From CAXTSE01 sp964246985 (GTDB taxonomy: Bacteria; Actinomycetota; Actinomycetes; Actinomycetales; Microbacteriaceae), in NCBI GenBank assembly GCA_964246985.1, contig CAXTSE010000011.1, positions 50,161 to 114,160 of the forward strand: a stretch of 64,000 nucleotides of DNA, written 5' to 3'. Positions 8,293 through 17,069 of this stretch are shown piece after piece; within the stretch, counting starts at the first letter, position 1, and every line of letters begins with the position of its first letter. A program made the translations under genes and the position numbers. The notes under the pieces are model-generated. The model was not told where the DNA came from. It saw only the letters and a list, made by a program, of their open reading frames with translations, and did no database searches.

Positions 8293-9183
8293 TCAGCTTC
8301 CGAACCCCGCGAGCACGGAGGTCAGGTTGATGACCGCGGGCCCGAGCACGACCACGAAGAGCACCGGAAGAATGCAGACCATGAGCGGGAACAGCACCTT
8401 GACGGGGATCCTCATCGCCTTCTCCTCGGCGCGCTGACGGCGCTTCATGCGCAACTCGGCCCCCTGCGACCGCACGACACCGCCGACCGAGACACCGTAC
8501 TGGTCGGCCTGCATGACGGCACGCGCGAAGCGGCGCAGATCGACGACGGACGTGCGGTCCGACAGCGCGGTGTAGGCCTCCTTGCGACTGAATCCGACGC
8601 GCATGTCCTGCACGGTGCGGGTGAGCTCCTGCGCCAGCGGGCCCTTGCCGTACTGTCCGGCGCGCGCCATCGCGGTCTCGAGGCTGAGCCCCGCCTCGAT
8701 CGAGATGATGATCTGGTCGAGCGCATCGGGGAGGTCGTGCTGGATCGCGTCCTGACGCTCGCGGGCGCGTCCGGCGACCACCGCATCCGGGGCGAGGAAC
8801 GCGACGACGATCACGATCGCACCGAACAGGAGGCGCGCGGGCTGGGGCGCCGGGATGACGACGAGCGCGGCGAACAGCACGGCGACGCCCGTGCCGACCA
8901 CCTTGATGCGCGCCATGCGGGCCAGCGGCCAGCTCATCGTGAGGCCCGCGAGAGCGAGCTGCCGCTCGAGCCGGGGCCGGGTGGGCAGCAGCCGCACGAA
9001 CGGGTCGCGCGCGTTCTCGGCGGCGACGGCTGCGGCCTGCGTGAGCGCGCTGGTCGGCAGAGCCGTCACCGGGGCGTCGAAACGCCGGCTCCGGGCGCGG
9101 ACGGGCACGAGCCCGTACACGAGCAGCGGCAGGGCGACGATCAGCAGGGCCGAGGCCACCAGGGCGAGCATCAGGGGCGACAT
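8293..9183 (-). CDS. tadC: TadC-like pilus assembly membrane protein
   Basis: Inner-membrane platform protein of the Tad/Flp type IVc pilus (GspF/T2SSF domain), 296 residues. Membrane helices lie near residues 5-25, 100-145 and 265-290. The T2SSF core reads DLPDALDQIIISIEAGLSLE and continues to VMQADQYGVSVGGVVRSQG. It is the last gene of the Tad operon. The ATG at 9183 is preceded by AGGAGG; the gap to tadB is 10 bases. TadB and TadC normally work together as the membrane base for the motor ATPase. Confidence 0.9.
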   Translation of the reverse strand: MSPLMLALVASALLIVALPLLVYGLVPVRARSRRFDAPVTALPTSALTQAAAVAAENARDPFVRLLPTRPRLERQLALAGLTMSWPLARMARIKVVGTGVAVLFAALVVIPAPQPARLLFGAIVIVVAFLAPDAVVAGRARERQDAIQHDLPDALDQIIISIEAGLSLETAMARAGQYGKGPLAQELTRTVQDMRVGFSRKEAYTALSDRTSVVDLRRFARAVMQADQYGVSVGGVVRSQGAELRMKRRQRAEEKAMRIPVKVLFPLMVCILPVLFVVVLGPAVINLTSVLAGFGS

Positions 9184-9193
9184 CGCATGCCTC

Positions 9194-10108
9194 CTAGAAC
9201 CGGATCCGCACGACGGCGCGCAGCCAGAGGGTGCCGATCGCGAACAGCACGAGGGATGCCGCGATCATCGCCCAGCCGAGCGGGGACGTGATGAAGACCG
9301 ACAGGTAGGCGGGCGAGAGCACCATCAGCACCGCTGCGACGCCGATCGGCAGGATGATCAGCACGTTGGCCGACATGCGGCCCTCCGCGCTGAGAGTCGC
9401 GACCTGGCGACGGATCTGGTTGCGCTCGCGGATGGTCTCGCCGACGTGGTCGAGCACCTCGCTCAGGTTGCCGCCGACCTCGCGGTGGATGGCGACGGCC
9501 TGGGCCGTCCACGCGAGGTCGTCGCTGTGCATGCGGGTGGCGCACTCCTCGAGGGCGGTGCCGAGGTCGAACCCGATGCGGTGCTTGTTGAGCACTCGGG
9601 AGAACTCCTCGGCCGTCGGCGACTCGCTCTCGAGGGCGACGGTGTCGAACGCGGCGCTGAGGCTGTGGCCCGCGCGCAGGCCGCTCGCCACCAGCTGCAG
9701 GGTGTCGTCGAGCTGCTCCGCGAAGGCGGCGCGGCGCGTGCCGAGCCGATGGGAGATGATCGCGCGGACCCCGAGCACCACCAGCGCCACGAGCACGAGC
9801 GGCAGCAGCCAGACGACGGCCGTGCCGCGCGCCAGGGCGACCGCCGAGCCGCCGATGACGACGGCGCCGAGCACCAGGGTGACCACGACGACGAGACTCG
9901 CAGCGCTGGTGCGGATCCCCGCCAGCTCGAGGGTCTCGCCGAGTCGGGTGTACCAGCCCCGCGACCGCAGCGTGCGGTCCGCGAACCCGAGGGCGCGCAT
10001 CCGGATGCCGACACTGGGCGCGTCGGACGGCGCCGACACCAGCAGCACGAAGGCTCCGAGGGTGAGAGCGACACCGCACAGCACGAGGCCCACGATGAGC
10101 TCGAGCAT
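9194..10108 (-). CDS. tadB: TadB-like pilus assembly membrane protein
   Basis: Partner of TadC in the Tad pilus platform, 304 residues, with a T2SSF domain (QLDDTLQLVASGLRAGHSLS and EVGGNLSEVLDHVGETIRER) between N-terminal and C-terminal membrane helices. ATG 10108 overlaps the stop of the tadA ATPase gene by one base (TGATG), which settles the start over longer upstream readings. Translational coupling to tadA fits their joint role at the inner membrane. Confidence 0.9.
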   Translation of the reverse strand: MLELIVGLVLCGVALTLGAFVLLVSAPSDAPSVGIRMRALGFADRTLRSRGWYTRLGETLELAGIRTSAASLVVVVTLVLGAVVIGGSAVALARGTAVVWLLPLVLVALVVLGVRAIISHRLGTRRAAFAEQLDDTLQLVASGLRAGHSLSAAFDTVALESESPTAEEFSRVLNKHRIGFDLGTALEECATRMHSDDLAWTAQAVAIHREVGGNLSEVLDHVGETIRERNQIRRQVATLSAEGRMSANVLIILPIGVAAVLMVLSPAYLSVFITSPLGWAMIAASLVLFAIGTLWLRAVVRIRF

Positions 10109-11628
10109 CACGCACCGTCCGTTCGGAAGATGTCGGGGTCGATCGCGATGCCGAGGTCGGCGAAGCGGTCGGTGAAGCGCGGGCGGATGCCGGTCGGCTT
10201 CGCCGATCCGAGGAAGCGGCCGAACCCATCGACGCCCTGCGAGTAGTCGAAGGCGAACGCATCCTGCAGCGTGACCTTCTCGCCCTCCATGCCGAGCACC
10301 TCGGTGAGATGCGTGACACGGCGCGTGCCGTCCCGCAGTCGCGACACGTGGATGATCAGGTCGACCGCCGACGCCACCTGCTCCCGCACGGCCCGCAGCG
10401 GCAGGTCCATGCCCGCCATGAGCGACAGGGTCTCGAGCCGCGAGATCGCGTCGCGGGGCGAGTTGGCGTGCACCGTGCTGAGCGAGCCGTCGTGGCCGGT
10501 GTTCATCGCCTGCAGCATGTCGAGAGCCTCGCCGCCGCGGCATTCGCCGACCACGATGCGGTCGGGGCGCATGCGCAGCGAGTTGCGCACCAGGTCGCGG
10601 ATGGTGACCTCTCCCCTGCCCTCGATGTTCTGCGGCCGGCTCTCGAGGCGCACGACGTGCTCCTGCTGCAGCTGCAGCTCGACCGAGTCCTCGATGGTCA
10701 CGACGCGGTCGTCGGCCGGGATGTACGACGACAGGACGTTGAGCATCGTCGTCTTGCCCGTGCCCGTGCCGCCCGAGACGATGATGTTGAGCCGCGCCTG
10801 CACGCAGGCGTACAGCAGCTCGCCCATCTTCTCGGTGATCGTCCCGAGCTCGACGAGGTCGCGCGTCTGGAACGGGTCGCTGGCGAACTTGCGGATCGTG
10901 AGAGCCGATCCGCCCACGGCCAGTGGGGGGATGATCGCGTTCACACGCGAGCCGTCGGGGAGCCGCGCATCGACGAGGGGAGAGGATTCGTCGATGCGCC
11001 GCCCGACCCGGGAGACGATGCGCTCGATCACTCGACGCAGTCGCTCCTCGCTTCGGAACGAGCTTCCGGTGCGCAGCAGGCGCCCCTTCCGCTCGACATA
11101 GATGTGATCAGGGCCGTTGACCATGACCTCGGTGACGGTGGGGTCGTCGAGCAGGCGCTGCAGCGGGCCCAGCCCGAGCGCGTCGTCGGCGACATCGTCG
11201 ATCAGCACGAGACGCTGCTCGGCCGAGAGCATGCCCGCCTTCTCGGCGATGATCGAGGCGAGCTCCTGGCGCGCCATCGCGAGCAGCTGCGCCTCGCTCA
11301 GGGTGGCGTCGTTGAGCCGCTGGCCCATCCGCTCGTAGAGGGCGTCGGTCGCGACGGCCCGCAGGCCCTCGAGCTCGGCCGGCAGGGCGGCCTGGTCGGC
11401 CGCGTCGTCGTCGAAGGTGTCGTCGGCGGTCGACTCCGACTTGCCGCGGCCCGGGCCGTCGGAGGCGCGGCCGAGCGCGCTGTCGGACGCGCGCGACGGG
11501 AATTCGACGACGGTCGCCGTGTCGGCATGCATCGCCTCCCCGCTGAGCACCGTGTCACTGGGCTTCAGGTAGGGCGGCGGCAGGATGCGCCGGTTGCGCA
11601 CGGCATCCAGGCGGTCGGACAGGCTCAC
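10108..11628 (-). CDS. tadA: TadA/CpaF motor ATPase
   Basis: Secretion ATPase that powers Flp pilus assembly, 506 residues. The N-terminal part is variable; the core has YERMGQRLNDATLSEAQ, LLDDPTVTEVMVNGPDHIYV, Walker A GGTGTGKTT near residue 285, ELQLQQEHVVRLESRP, and the His-box region NTGHDGSLSTVHANSP. GTG 11628 overlaps the stop of the TadZ gene (GTGA) and has AAGGAG upstream. Length and motifs match CpaF-type ATPases. Confidence 0.93.
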   Translation of the reverse strand: MSLSDRLDAVRNRRILPPPYLKPSDTVLSGEAMHADTATVVEFPSRASDSALGRASDGPGRGKSESTADDTFDDDAADQAALPAELEGLRAVATDALYERMGQRLNDATLSEAQLLAMARQELASIIAEKAGMLSAEQRLVLIDDVADDALGLGPLQRLLDDPTVTEVMVNGPDHIYVERKGRLLRTGSSFRSEERLRRVIERIVSRVGRRIDESSPLVDARLPDGSRVNAIIPPLAVGGSALTIRKFASDPFQTRDLVELGTITEKMGELLYACVQARLNIIVSGGTGTGKTTMLNVLSSYIPADDRVVTIEDSVELQLQQEHVVRLESRPQNIEGRGEVTIRDLVRNSLRMRPDRIVVGECRGGEALDMLQAMNTGHDGSLSTVHANSPRDAISRLETLSLMAGMDLPLRAVREQVASAVDLIIHVSRLRDGTRRVTHLTEVLGMEGEKVTLQDAFAFDYSQGVDGFGRFLGSAKPTGIRPRFTDRFADLGIAIDPDIFRTDGA

Positions 11629-12800
11629 GGGACCAGCTCCTTCCGGCGGTCGGCGCGCGCATCGCGGCCGGCCGCATCCGACTCGATCCGCTGCACGAGG
11701 CGCAGCAGGGCCCGCGACGCGGGGTCGCGTGGCGCGTCCTCGACGACCGCGATCCCGCGGTTGACGCTGAGGGACACAGCGCGGCGGCTCGGGATCACGA
11801 TGTCGACGGGAGCGCCGATCACGCGCTCGGCGTCGGCCACGGTCATCCCGCCGCTCGGCGCGATCTGGTTGACGACGAGGTGACGGGCCTGCGGGGCGAT
11901 GTCGAGCTCGCGCAGCACGTCGTACGACGTGCGGACCCCTCGGGCGCTCGGCAGGTCGAGACCCGCGACCATCACCAGCACGCTCGACTGCTCGACGGCC
12001 GCCAGGACGGCGTCGCCGAGGCCGGGGCCGGTGTCGACGACGACGTGGTCGAAGTCGGCGGCGAGCTGCCGCAGCATGTGCGAGACGCGTGCGGCGTCGA
12101 GGTGGTCGGCCGCCGCGGGCGAGGACGGGGCGGCGAGCACCGCGATCCCGCTCGGGTGCTCGGTCAGGAAGGTGCCGAGGACGAACGGATCGCGCGCCGC
12201 CGCCTTGCCGAGCGCATCCGCGACCGAGTGCCGGTGCTCGACGCTCAGGACGGTGGCGATGTCGCCGAACTGCAGGTCGAGGTCGACGAGGGCGACGCGG
12301 CCCGGTGCCGACCGGGCGAGTCCGACGGCGAGGTTGCTCGCGACGGTGGTCTTGCCGACCCCGCCCTTGGGCGAGGTCACGGCGACCACCGCACCGGGGA
12401 TGCCGCGCGCGGCCTGTCGCCGCTGGGTGGTCACGCCGTTGAGGTGGAGGACGCGCTCGCGCGAGCGGTCGACGAGCGCGTCGACCTGCTCGAGATCCGC
12501 CTCGGGGCTGAGGAAGTCGGTCACGCCCGACGCCTCTGCCTGGATGCGGAGGGTCACGTCGTCGGTCACCAGCGCGATGACGTCGGCGAGGTCGCGCAGC
12601 GAGCGGGACAGCCAGAGCGCGAGCACGGGCGGCATCTGATCGCCGAGCACCACGAGCTCGGGGCGACGCTCGAGCCAGATCATGCGGCTCACCAGCACCT
12701 CCGAGCTCGCCGGCGCGATGGTGACGACCTCGTTCCCGAGCAGCTTGCGCGCCTGGGTCTCGAGGGTGGATCCGGCGCCGATCAGGACGACGCGGCTCAC
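11625..12800 (-). CDS. tadZ: TadZ/CpaE-like ParA-type pilus localisation protein
   Basis: A MinD/ParA-family ATPase that places the Tad machine in the cell, 391 residues. The first 130 residues form an atypical receiver-like domain; the ATPase domain follows, with the deviant Walker A SPKGGVGKTT near residue 145 and VALVDLDLQFGD (Walker A'). GTG 12800 overlaps the upstream gene's stop (GTGA). The position between the CpaB-like gene and tadA is the usual actinobacterial order. Confidence 0.9.
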   Translation of the reverse strand: MSRVVLIGAGSTLETQARKLLGNEVVTIAPASSEVLVSRMIWLERRPELVVLGDQMPPVLALWLSRSLRDLADVIALVTDDVTLRIQAEASGVTDFLSPEADLEQVDALVDRSRERVLHLNGVTTQRRQAARGIPGAVVAVTSPKGGVGKTTVASNLAVGLARSAPGRVALVDLDLQFGDIATVLSVEHRHSVADALGKAAARDPFVLGTFLTEHPSGIAVLAAPSSPAAADHLDAARVSHMLRQLAADFDHVVVDTGPGLGDAVLAAVEQSSVLVMVAGLDLPSARGVRTSYDVLRELDIAPQARHLVVNQIAPSGGMTVADAERVIGAPVDIVIPSRRAVSLSVNRGIAVVEDAPRDPASRALLRLVQRIESDAAGRDARADRRKELVP

Positions 12801-13525
12801 GGCGCGACCCCGACCGAGCCGGCAGCGGGCGCGGAGGCCGCGGCGGTCGACGCTCCCGGCGCAGTGTCGTCGTTCTGGGACGACATCCAGATGTGCCCGA
12901 ACTCCGCCGCGTGTACGACGGCGGTGGCCTGCTCGGCGGTCAGCGCGAGCGAGACGAGCACCAGTCCCTGGGTCACGGCCTCGTCGCTCGATGCGACGCC
13001 CGACGTGACCGAGGTGACGAGCACCTGGTCGAGCAGCAGCTGCGTGGTCGACCCGGCCCCGGACGTCGGGTCGAAGCTCACGAAGACGCCCACCCTGTCG
13101 CCGGGGCCGACGGCCCCGCCGGCGATGCGCTGCAGGTCGACGGCGACGGCGATCTCCTGCATGCCCTCGGGCAGCGAGACCCGAGCCCCGCTTGAGGCGA
13201 GCTCGGACGGGCTCTGGAACCTGTCGGCGAGCACCTGCTCCCCCTGCACGAGGTCCACGGCGGCGACGAGGCCGGCGAGATCGCCCTGGTCGTCGACGGC
13301 GCCCTGGGGCACGTAGGCGGCGGGGACCTTCTCGACTCTGACCGAGCCGCCCAGATGGTCGCCCGACGTGCCGGCCGGGATGTCGGCGGTCACGACGAGC
13401 ACCGGCACGAGCTGCTCTCCAGCGGCGGCGCGATCGTCGGCGGAGCGCACCGCCATGACGAGCACGCCGGCGCCGACGACGGCGAGGACCGCCGCGACGA
13501 CGACTGCGATGATGCGGGTTCTCAT
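12797..13525 (-). CDS. cpaB: CpaB/RcpC-like Flp pilus assembly protein (SAF domain)
   Basis: A 242-residue protein with an N-terminal membrane anchor (residues 4-26) and a SAF domain (VLVVTADIPAGTSG and LVAAVDLVQGEQVLADRF), followed by the RcpC-type region LPEGMQEIAVAVDLQR and PGDRVGVFVSFD. CpaB proteins act on the outer face of the membrane in Flp pilus biogenesis. The C-terminal tail is Ala/Pro-rich and probably disordered. The ATG at 13525 has AGGGAGAG upstream; a 45-base gap separates it from the TadG-like gene. Confidence 0.88.
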   Translation of the reverse strand: MRTRIIAVVVAAVLAVVGAGVLVMAVRSADDRAAAGEQLVPVLVVTADIPAGTSGDHLGGSVRVEKVPAAYVPQGAVDDQGDLAGLVAAVDLVQGEQVLADRFQSPSELASSGARVSLPEGMQEIAVAVDLQRIAGGAVGPGDRVGVFVSFDPTSGAGSTTQLLLDQVLVTSVTSGVASSDEAVTQGLVLVSLALTAEQATAVVHAAEFGHIWMSSQNDDTAPGASTAAASAPAAGSVGVAP

Positions 13526-13570
13526 GTCATCTCTCCCTGATGATGTCGGTGATGCGTCGCGGCGGAGCCG

Positions 13571-14659
13571 CTAGTCGATGAGGTGCACGCCGAGCAGCAG
13601 CTGCTGCGCCTCGGCGGGGGTCAGGAACCCCTGGAGCACGCCTTGCACTCCCTGGCAGGTGGGTACTTCGAGCCCCGGAATGCCGAGGAGGTCAGGGCAG
13701 TGGGGGCCGGTGGTCGGCATCTGCTTCGGGCCGATCGTCGCGGTGACGATGTTGAGCAGGTTCACGTCGAGGGTCTGGAAGTCGTAGCCCGTCAGCGTGA
13801 CGAGCGCGTACTTCCTCACCTCGTAGCCCTGATTCAGCAGCACGCCGTCGACGACAATCGGCACCAGCACCCGGTCGTAGACCGGCAGCAATACCTGCGT
13901 GCCGATGAGACGGGAGGCCAGCGCGGCGCACTTGGTGGGCAGCACCTTGGTCAGCGTCGTCGACACGTAGGCGACGAGGTCCACGTCGTAGCTGCAGTCC
14001 GATCCGAGCAGACTGAGCCCGTCGTCGAGCGAGATGAGGTCGGTCTGCGTCACCCACCCCGGACCGAGCAGGTCCATGACGCCGGGGATCAGGCCGCACT
14101 TCGCCGCCTCCGGGTCGAGCAGGTCGTAGCGCAGGAACACCGTCGCGGTGGTCGACGGCGTCGGCAGCGAGCAGGAGTGGTAGGCCAAGGGCAGCGGCAC
14201 CGCGCCCTGCCCCCAGTCAGCCGTGGCATCCGCGTCGATCGTCGTGTCGTCGACGTTCCAGATCTGCGCGAAGAAGCTCGGCTGATTGCTCGTCAGCGTG
14301 ACGCGGACGGTGCTCGCCGTGAACAGCACCGAGGTGACGTCTGCGGATCCGTCGTTGACGTTGTCGGCGGCATAGCCGCCCGCGATCGAGGTGGCCGTAG
14401 CGCGGATGTCGGCCGCGCATCCGGAGGCCAGGGTGAGCGACGACTCGAAGCAGCGCTGGGCGATGCCGAGGGCCGCCGCATCCGCCGCATCCTGCAGCTG
14501 GGCCTTGCGTGCCTGTGCCGCGCCGATGTCGACGACCATCGCGGCCATCCCGAGCAGCACCACCATCATGATCGCGATGATCACGGTGACGGCACCGCGC
14601 TCCTCGCGACCCCGGCGGATCACGCGGGTGCGCAGCGAGAGGATGCGTCGATCGCGCAT
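13571..14659 (-). CDS. TadG-like pilus-associated protein
   Basis: A 362-residue protein with a positively charged start, then ERGAVTVIIAIMMVVLLG, the TadE/TadG-type membrane helix, followed by RKAQLQDAADAAALGIAQ, a signature of TadG-like and Rv3654c-like proteins. The exported remainder has several Cys residues. No von Willebrand domain is evident, so this is a short actinobacterial version. The gene starts 4 bases after the TadE stop. It probably forms a minor pseudopilin-like or stabilising component. Confidence 0.85.
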   Translation of the reverse strand: MRDRRILSLRTRVIRRGREERGAVTVIIAIMMVVLLGMAAMVVDIGAAQARKAQLQDAADAAALGIAQRCFESSLTLASGCAADIRATATSIAGGYAADNVNDGSADVTSVLFTASTVRVTLTSNQPSFFAQIWNVDDTTIDADATADWGQGAVPLPLAYHSCSLPTPSTTATVFLRYDLLDPEAAKCGLIPGVMDLLGPGWVTQTDLISLDDGLSLLGSDCSYDVDLVAYVSTTLTKVLPTKCAALASRLIGTQVLLPVYDRVLVPIVVDGVLLNQGYEVRKYALVTLTGYDFQTLDVNLLNIVTATIGPKQMPTTGPHCPDLLGIPGLEVPTCQGVQGVLQGFLTPAEAQQLLLGVHLID

Positions 14660-14663
14660 GGCG

Positions 14664-15050
14664 TCAGCCTCCGCAGCGCCGGGTCGCGACGCCCTCGATG
14701 TCGACGGTGGCGCCGAAGAGCCCCGTGATGAACAGCTTCTGGTAGCTGATCGTGACCGTGACGTCGCTGCCGGTCGCGCAGGTGCTGCGCGAGAAGGCGA
14801 TGTCGCCGGCGGTCACGTCGGCCGTCATGCCCGGCAGGGCGGCGAGCGCCGCCGACGTGGCCGTCGCGGTGCTGCCGCTCACGGCCATCGACCGTGCGGC
14901 CTCACGCGCTGCGCCGGTGACCATGAGCTGGGCGTTGAAGACCGACCCGTACTCGATGATCCCGAACAGCACGAGGATCAGAAGTGGGAAGACGAGAGCG
15001 AATTCCACGGCGACCGCGCCGCGCTCGTTCCTCCAGCTGCGTCGTGACAT
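14664..15050 (-). CDS. tadE: TadE-like pseudopilin
   Basis: A 128-residue minor pilin. After a short basic leader comes RNERGAVAVEFALVFPLLIL, the TadE motif with the conserved Glu shortly after the predicted Gly processing site, then a membrane helix and a small exported domain with a Cys pair (STCATG and RRCGG) that may form a disulphide. It is the second gene of the Tad operon, separated from the major pilin by a hairpin-containing gap of 74 bases. Confidence 0.9.
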   Translation of the reverse strand: MSRRSWRNERGAVAVEFALVFPLLILVLFGIIEYGSVFNAQLMVTGAAREAARSMAVSGSTATATSAALAALPGMTADVTAGDIAFSRSTCATGSDVTVTISYQKLFITGLFGATVDIEGVATRRCGG

Positions 15051-15082
15051 GACGAGCCTCAGACTGCGTCAGCAGCCGACAG

Positions 15083-15106
15083 GCGAGCGGGCACCCCCGC
15101 GCTCGC
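15083..15106 (-). terminator. hairpin between flp and tadE (possible attenuator)
   Basis: A 7-base perfect stem, GCGAGCG (15083-15089) with CGCTCGC (15100-15106), and a 10-base loop, in the gap between the pilin gene and tadE. No U-tract follows on the minus strand, so it may act as an RNA-processing or partial-termination site that lets the pilin be made in excess (inference). Confidence 0.4.
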
Positions 15107-15124
15107 TCACCCGACGGGTGCTGT

Positions 15125-15310
15125 CTAGAGTCGACCGTTGACGTCGACGAACGCCTGATTGATGTTGCCACCCAGCAGTGCGACTGTGCCGATGATGATG
15201 GCGGCGATGAGGCCGACCAGCAGGCCGTACTCGACGGCGGTGGCGCCCTCGTCCTCGGTGACGAGACGGCTCTTGAGTGCGACGCTCAGGTGCAGCAGCT
15301 TGTTCGACAT
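15125..15310 (-). CDS. flp: Flp-family major pilin
   Basis: A 61-residue type IVb pilin precursor. The basic leader ends in EDEGATAVEYGLLVGL: prepilin peptidase would cut after the Gly, leaving ATAVEYG with the conserved Glu at +5, followed by a hydrophobic helix of about 20 residues. ATG 15310 is preferred over ATG 15325 because a G-rich GGGGGGAA ribosome-binding site lies between them. It is the first gene of the Tad operon. No prepilin peptidase gene is present in the window. Confidence 0.92.
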   Translation of the reverse strand: MSNKLLHLSVALKSRLVTEDEGATAVEYGLLVGLIAAIIIGTVALLGGNINQAFVDVNGRL

Positions 15311-15442
15311 GCGGTTTCCCCCCATTGATGAAATGGCCTGATCCGGGACCTCCCGCCGCCGGATGGTTGGTCCGGTCGGGTGTTCGGGTGGCTCGTTGCG
15401 ATGACCCTACGACAGGGTGACGAGCGGGTGATAGGTGGCGCC

Positions 15443-15462
15443 GGTCCCCAATTAGGGGGACC
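15443..15462 (-). terminator. hairpin overlapping the methyltransferase stop codon
   Basis: GGTCCCC (15443-15449) and GGGGACC (15456-15462) form a perfect 7-base stem around AATTAG. The stop codon of the methyltransferase gene lies in the loop. It probably ends that transcript before the pilin operon, although no U-run follows. Confidence 0.5.
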
Positions 15463-16285
15463 CCTCGTTCGGGTGCCCTGACGACAGACGACGCTGCGCC
15501 ATGGCCACGTACTCGGGGTTCAGCTCGACGCCGAGGTAGCGGCGTCCGAGCGCGGCGGCCGCGACCAGGGTGGTGCCGGAGCCGGCGAACGGATCGAGCA
15601 CGAGGTCGCCCTCGCGGGAGCCGATCCGGATGCACCGCTCGGCCAGGCTCTCGGGGAACGTGGCGAAGTGCCCGCTCGCCTCGCGGCTCGGCTGGGTGTT
15701 GAGCTCCCACACGCTGCGCAGCCGGCGGTCGTTCGGGCCGCGGACTGCATCGACGTCGTAGAGGTACTTCTCGCTCGCACTGAGCAGGAACACCATCTCG
15801 TGCGATCGCGTCGGGCGGTCGGTGACGCTCTCGGGCTGGGCGTTCGGCTTGCTCCACACGATGTCGCTGCGCAGGTACCAGCCGCGCTCCTGCAGCGTGA
15901 ACGCGAGCCGCCAGGGCACCCCGATCAGGTCCTTCGGCTTGAGGCCCTCCGGGGTCGGCGGGCGGGTGCCCATGGCGCGCGCGACGTTCTTGCGGTCGGG
16001 CGCTCGCCAGGCGCGGTTCCCCGAGGTGTACGAGTCGCCGATGTCGAGCCAGAGCGTGCCGTCGGGCCGGAGCACCCGGCGCACCTCGTCGAACGTGTCG
16101 GCGAGAGCCTCGAGGTAGTCGTGGACGCTGGCCTCGAGTCCGAGCTGACCCGCGATGCCGTAGTCGCGCAGCGACCAGTAGGGCGGACTCGTGACGACGG
16201 TCTGGGCGATGCCGCTCGGGAGGCCGGCCAGCACCGTGCGGGCGTCGCCGGTGAGCAGGGCGGATGCGGGGCCTGAGTCGGACAT
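15452..16285 (-). CDS. orphan DNA methyltransferase (beta class)
   Basis: A 277-residue S-adenosylmethionine-dependent DNA methyltransferase. The catalytic motif TSPPYW lies at residues 32-37 and the cofactor motif DPFAGSGTT near residue 238; this order defines the beta class. TSPPYW is the form usual in N4-cytosine enzymes, though N6-adenine methylation cannot be excluded. ATG 16285 has GGAGG 5 bases upstream; a longer open frame runs through the divergent SRAP gene and is rejected. No restriction endonuclease is adjacent, so it looks like an orphan enzyme, perhaps regulatory. Confidence 0.9.
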   Translation of the reverse strand: MSDSGPASALLTGDARTVLAGLPSGIAQTVVTSPPYWSLRDYGIAGQLGLEASVHDYLEALADTFDEVRRVLRPDGTLWLDIGDSYTSGNRAWRAPDRKNVARAMGTRPPTPEGLKPKDLIGVPWRLAFTLQERGWYLRSDIVWSKPNAQPESVTDRPTRSHEMVFLLSASEKYLYDVDAVRGPNDRRLRSVWELNTQPSREASGHFATFPESLAERCIRIGSREGDLVLDPFAGSGTTLVAAAALGRRYLGVELNPEYVAMAQRRLSSGHPNEGSP

Positions 16286-16327
16286 GGACCTCCAGCGTAT
16301 GACGGGGGCGTGCGTCATGATGTCCGC

Positions 16328-17053
16328 ATGTGCGGACGCTTCGCGATGGACGAGAAGACGAACGACCTGATCGAGCAGTTCGTGCTCGACGGCAACGACT
16401 TCCGCGACTGGGCGCCCTCGTACTCGATCGCGCCCACGGATGTCGTGCCCGTCATCCGAGAGCGAGCGTCGTCCTCGAGCGGTGAGGTCACCCGCACCGT
16501 AGAGGCCGCGATCTGGGACTTCCGCCCCTCGTTCATAACCAAGCCGGGTCGGCCGCAGTTCAACGCGCGCATCGAGACCGTCGCGACCAACGGGCTGTGG
16601 AAGGGCGCGTTCGCGTCGTCGCGGTGCATCGTGCCGATGCGCGGGTACTACGAGTGGGAGGACCGCGAGGTCGGCGCGGCGAAGCCGGTCAAGATCCCGC
16701 ACTTCATCCGCGGCTCGGCGCCCGTGCTCGCTGCCGCGGGCATCGCTACGGCTCGCAAGGTCGACGACGAGTGGGTGGTCTCGACCGCGATCGTCACGCG
16801 GGAGGCGCGCGACGCATCCGGCGAGGTGCACGACCGCATGCCCGCGTTCCTCACCCCCGACGCGTACGACCGCTGGCTCGATCCCGGCAAGCTCGGCGAC
16901 GACGGGGCACGGGCGGAGCTGGTGGCCTGGCTCGAGGGCGTGTCCGAGGGGGTCGCCTCGACCATCACGACGTACGAGGTGGACCGGCGGGTGAACAACT
17001 CCCGTGCCGTGGACCCCGGCGACCCGTCGCTGATCGCTCCGACGGACGCGTGA
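16328..17053 (+). CDS. SRAP domain protein (YedK/HMCES-like)
   Basis: SOS-response-associated peptidase family protein of 241 residues; the family protects abasic sites in single-stranded DNA by covalent linkage. The catalytic Cys must be residue 2 after Met removal, which fixes ATG 16328 (MCGRF). Other family residues are present: Asn in FNARIET, Glu in GYYEWE and His in VHDRMPAF. It is divergent from the DNA methyltransferase with a 42-base gap and is followed after 16 bases by a GNAT acetyltransferase. Confidence 0.93.
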   Translation: MCGRFAMDEKTNDLIEQFVLDGNDFRDWAPSYSIAPTDVVPVIRERASSSSGEVTRTVEAAIWDFRPSFITKPGRPQFNARIETVATNGLWKGAFASSRCIVPMRGYYEWEDREVGAAKPVKIPHFIRGSAPVLAAAGIATARKVDDEWVVSTAIVTREARDASGEVHDRMPAFLTPDAYDRWLDPGKLGDDGARAELVAWLEGVSEGVASTITTYEVDRRVNNSRAVDPGDPSLIAPTDA

Positions 17054-17069
17054 CCGTAGCATTCCGACC

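Noticed and set aside
15452..16285. Restriction-modification system
   Set aside because: A methyltransferase is clear, but the neighbours (Tad pilus, SRAP, GNAT) include no endonuclease or specificity subunit.
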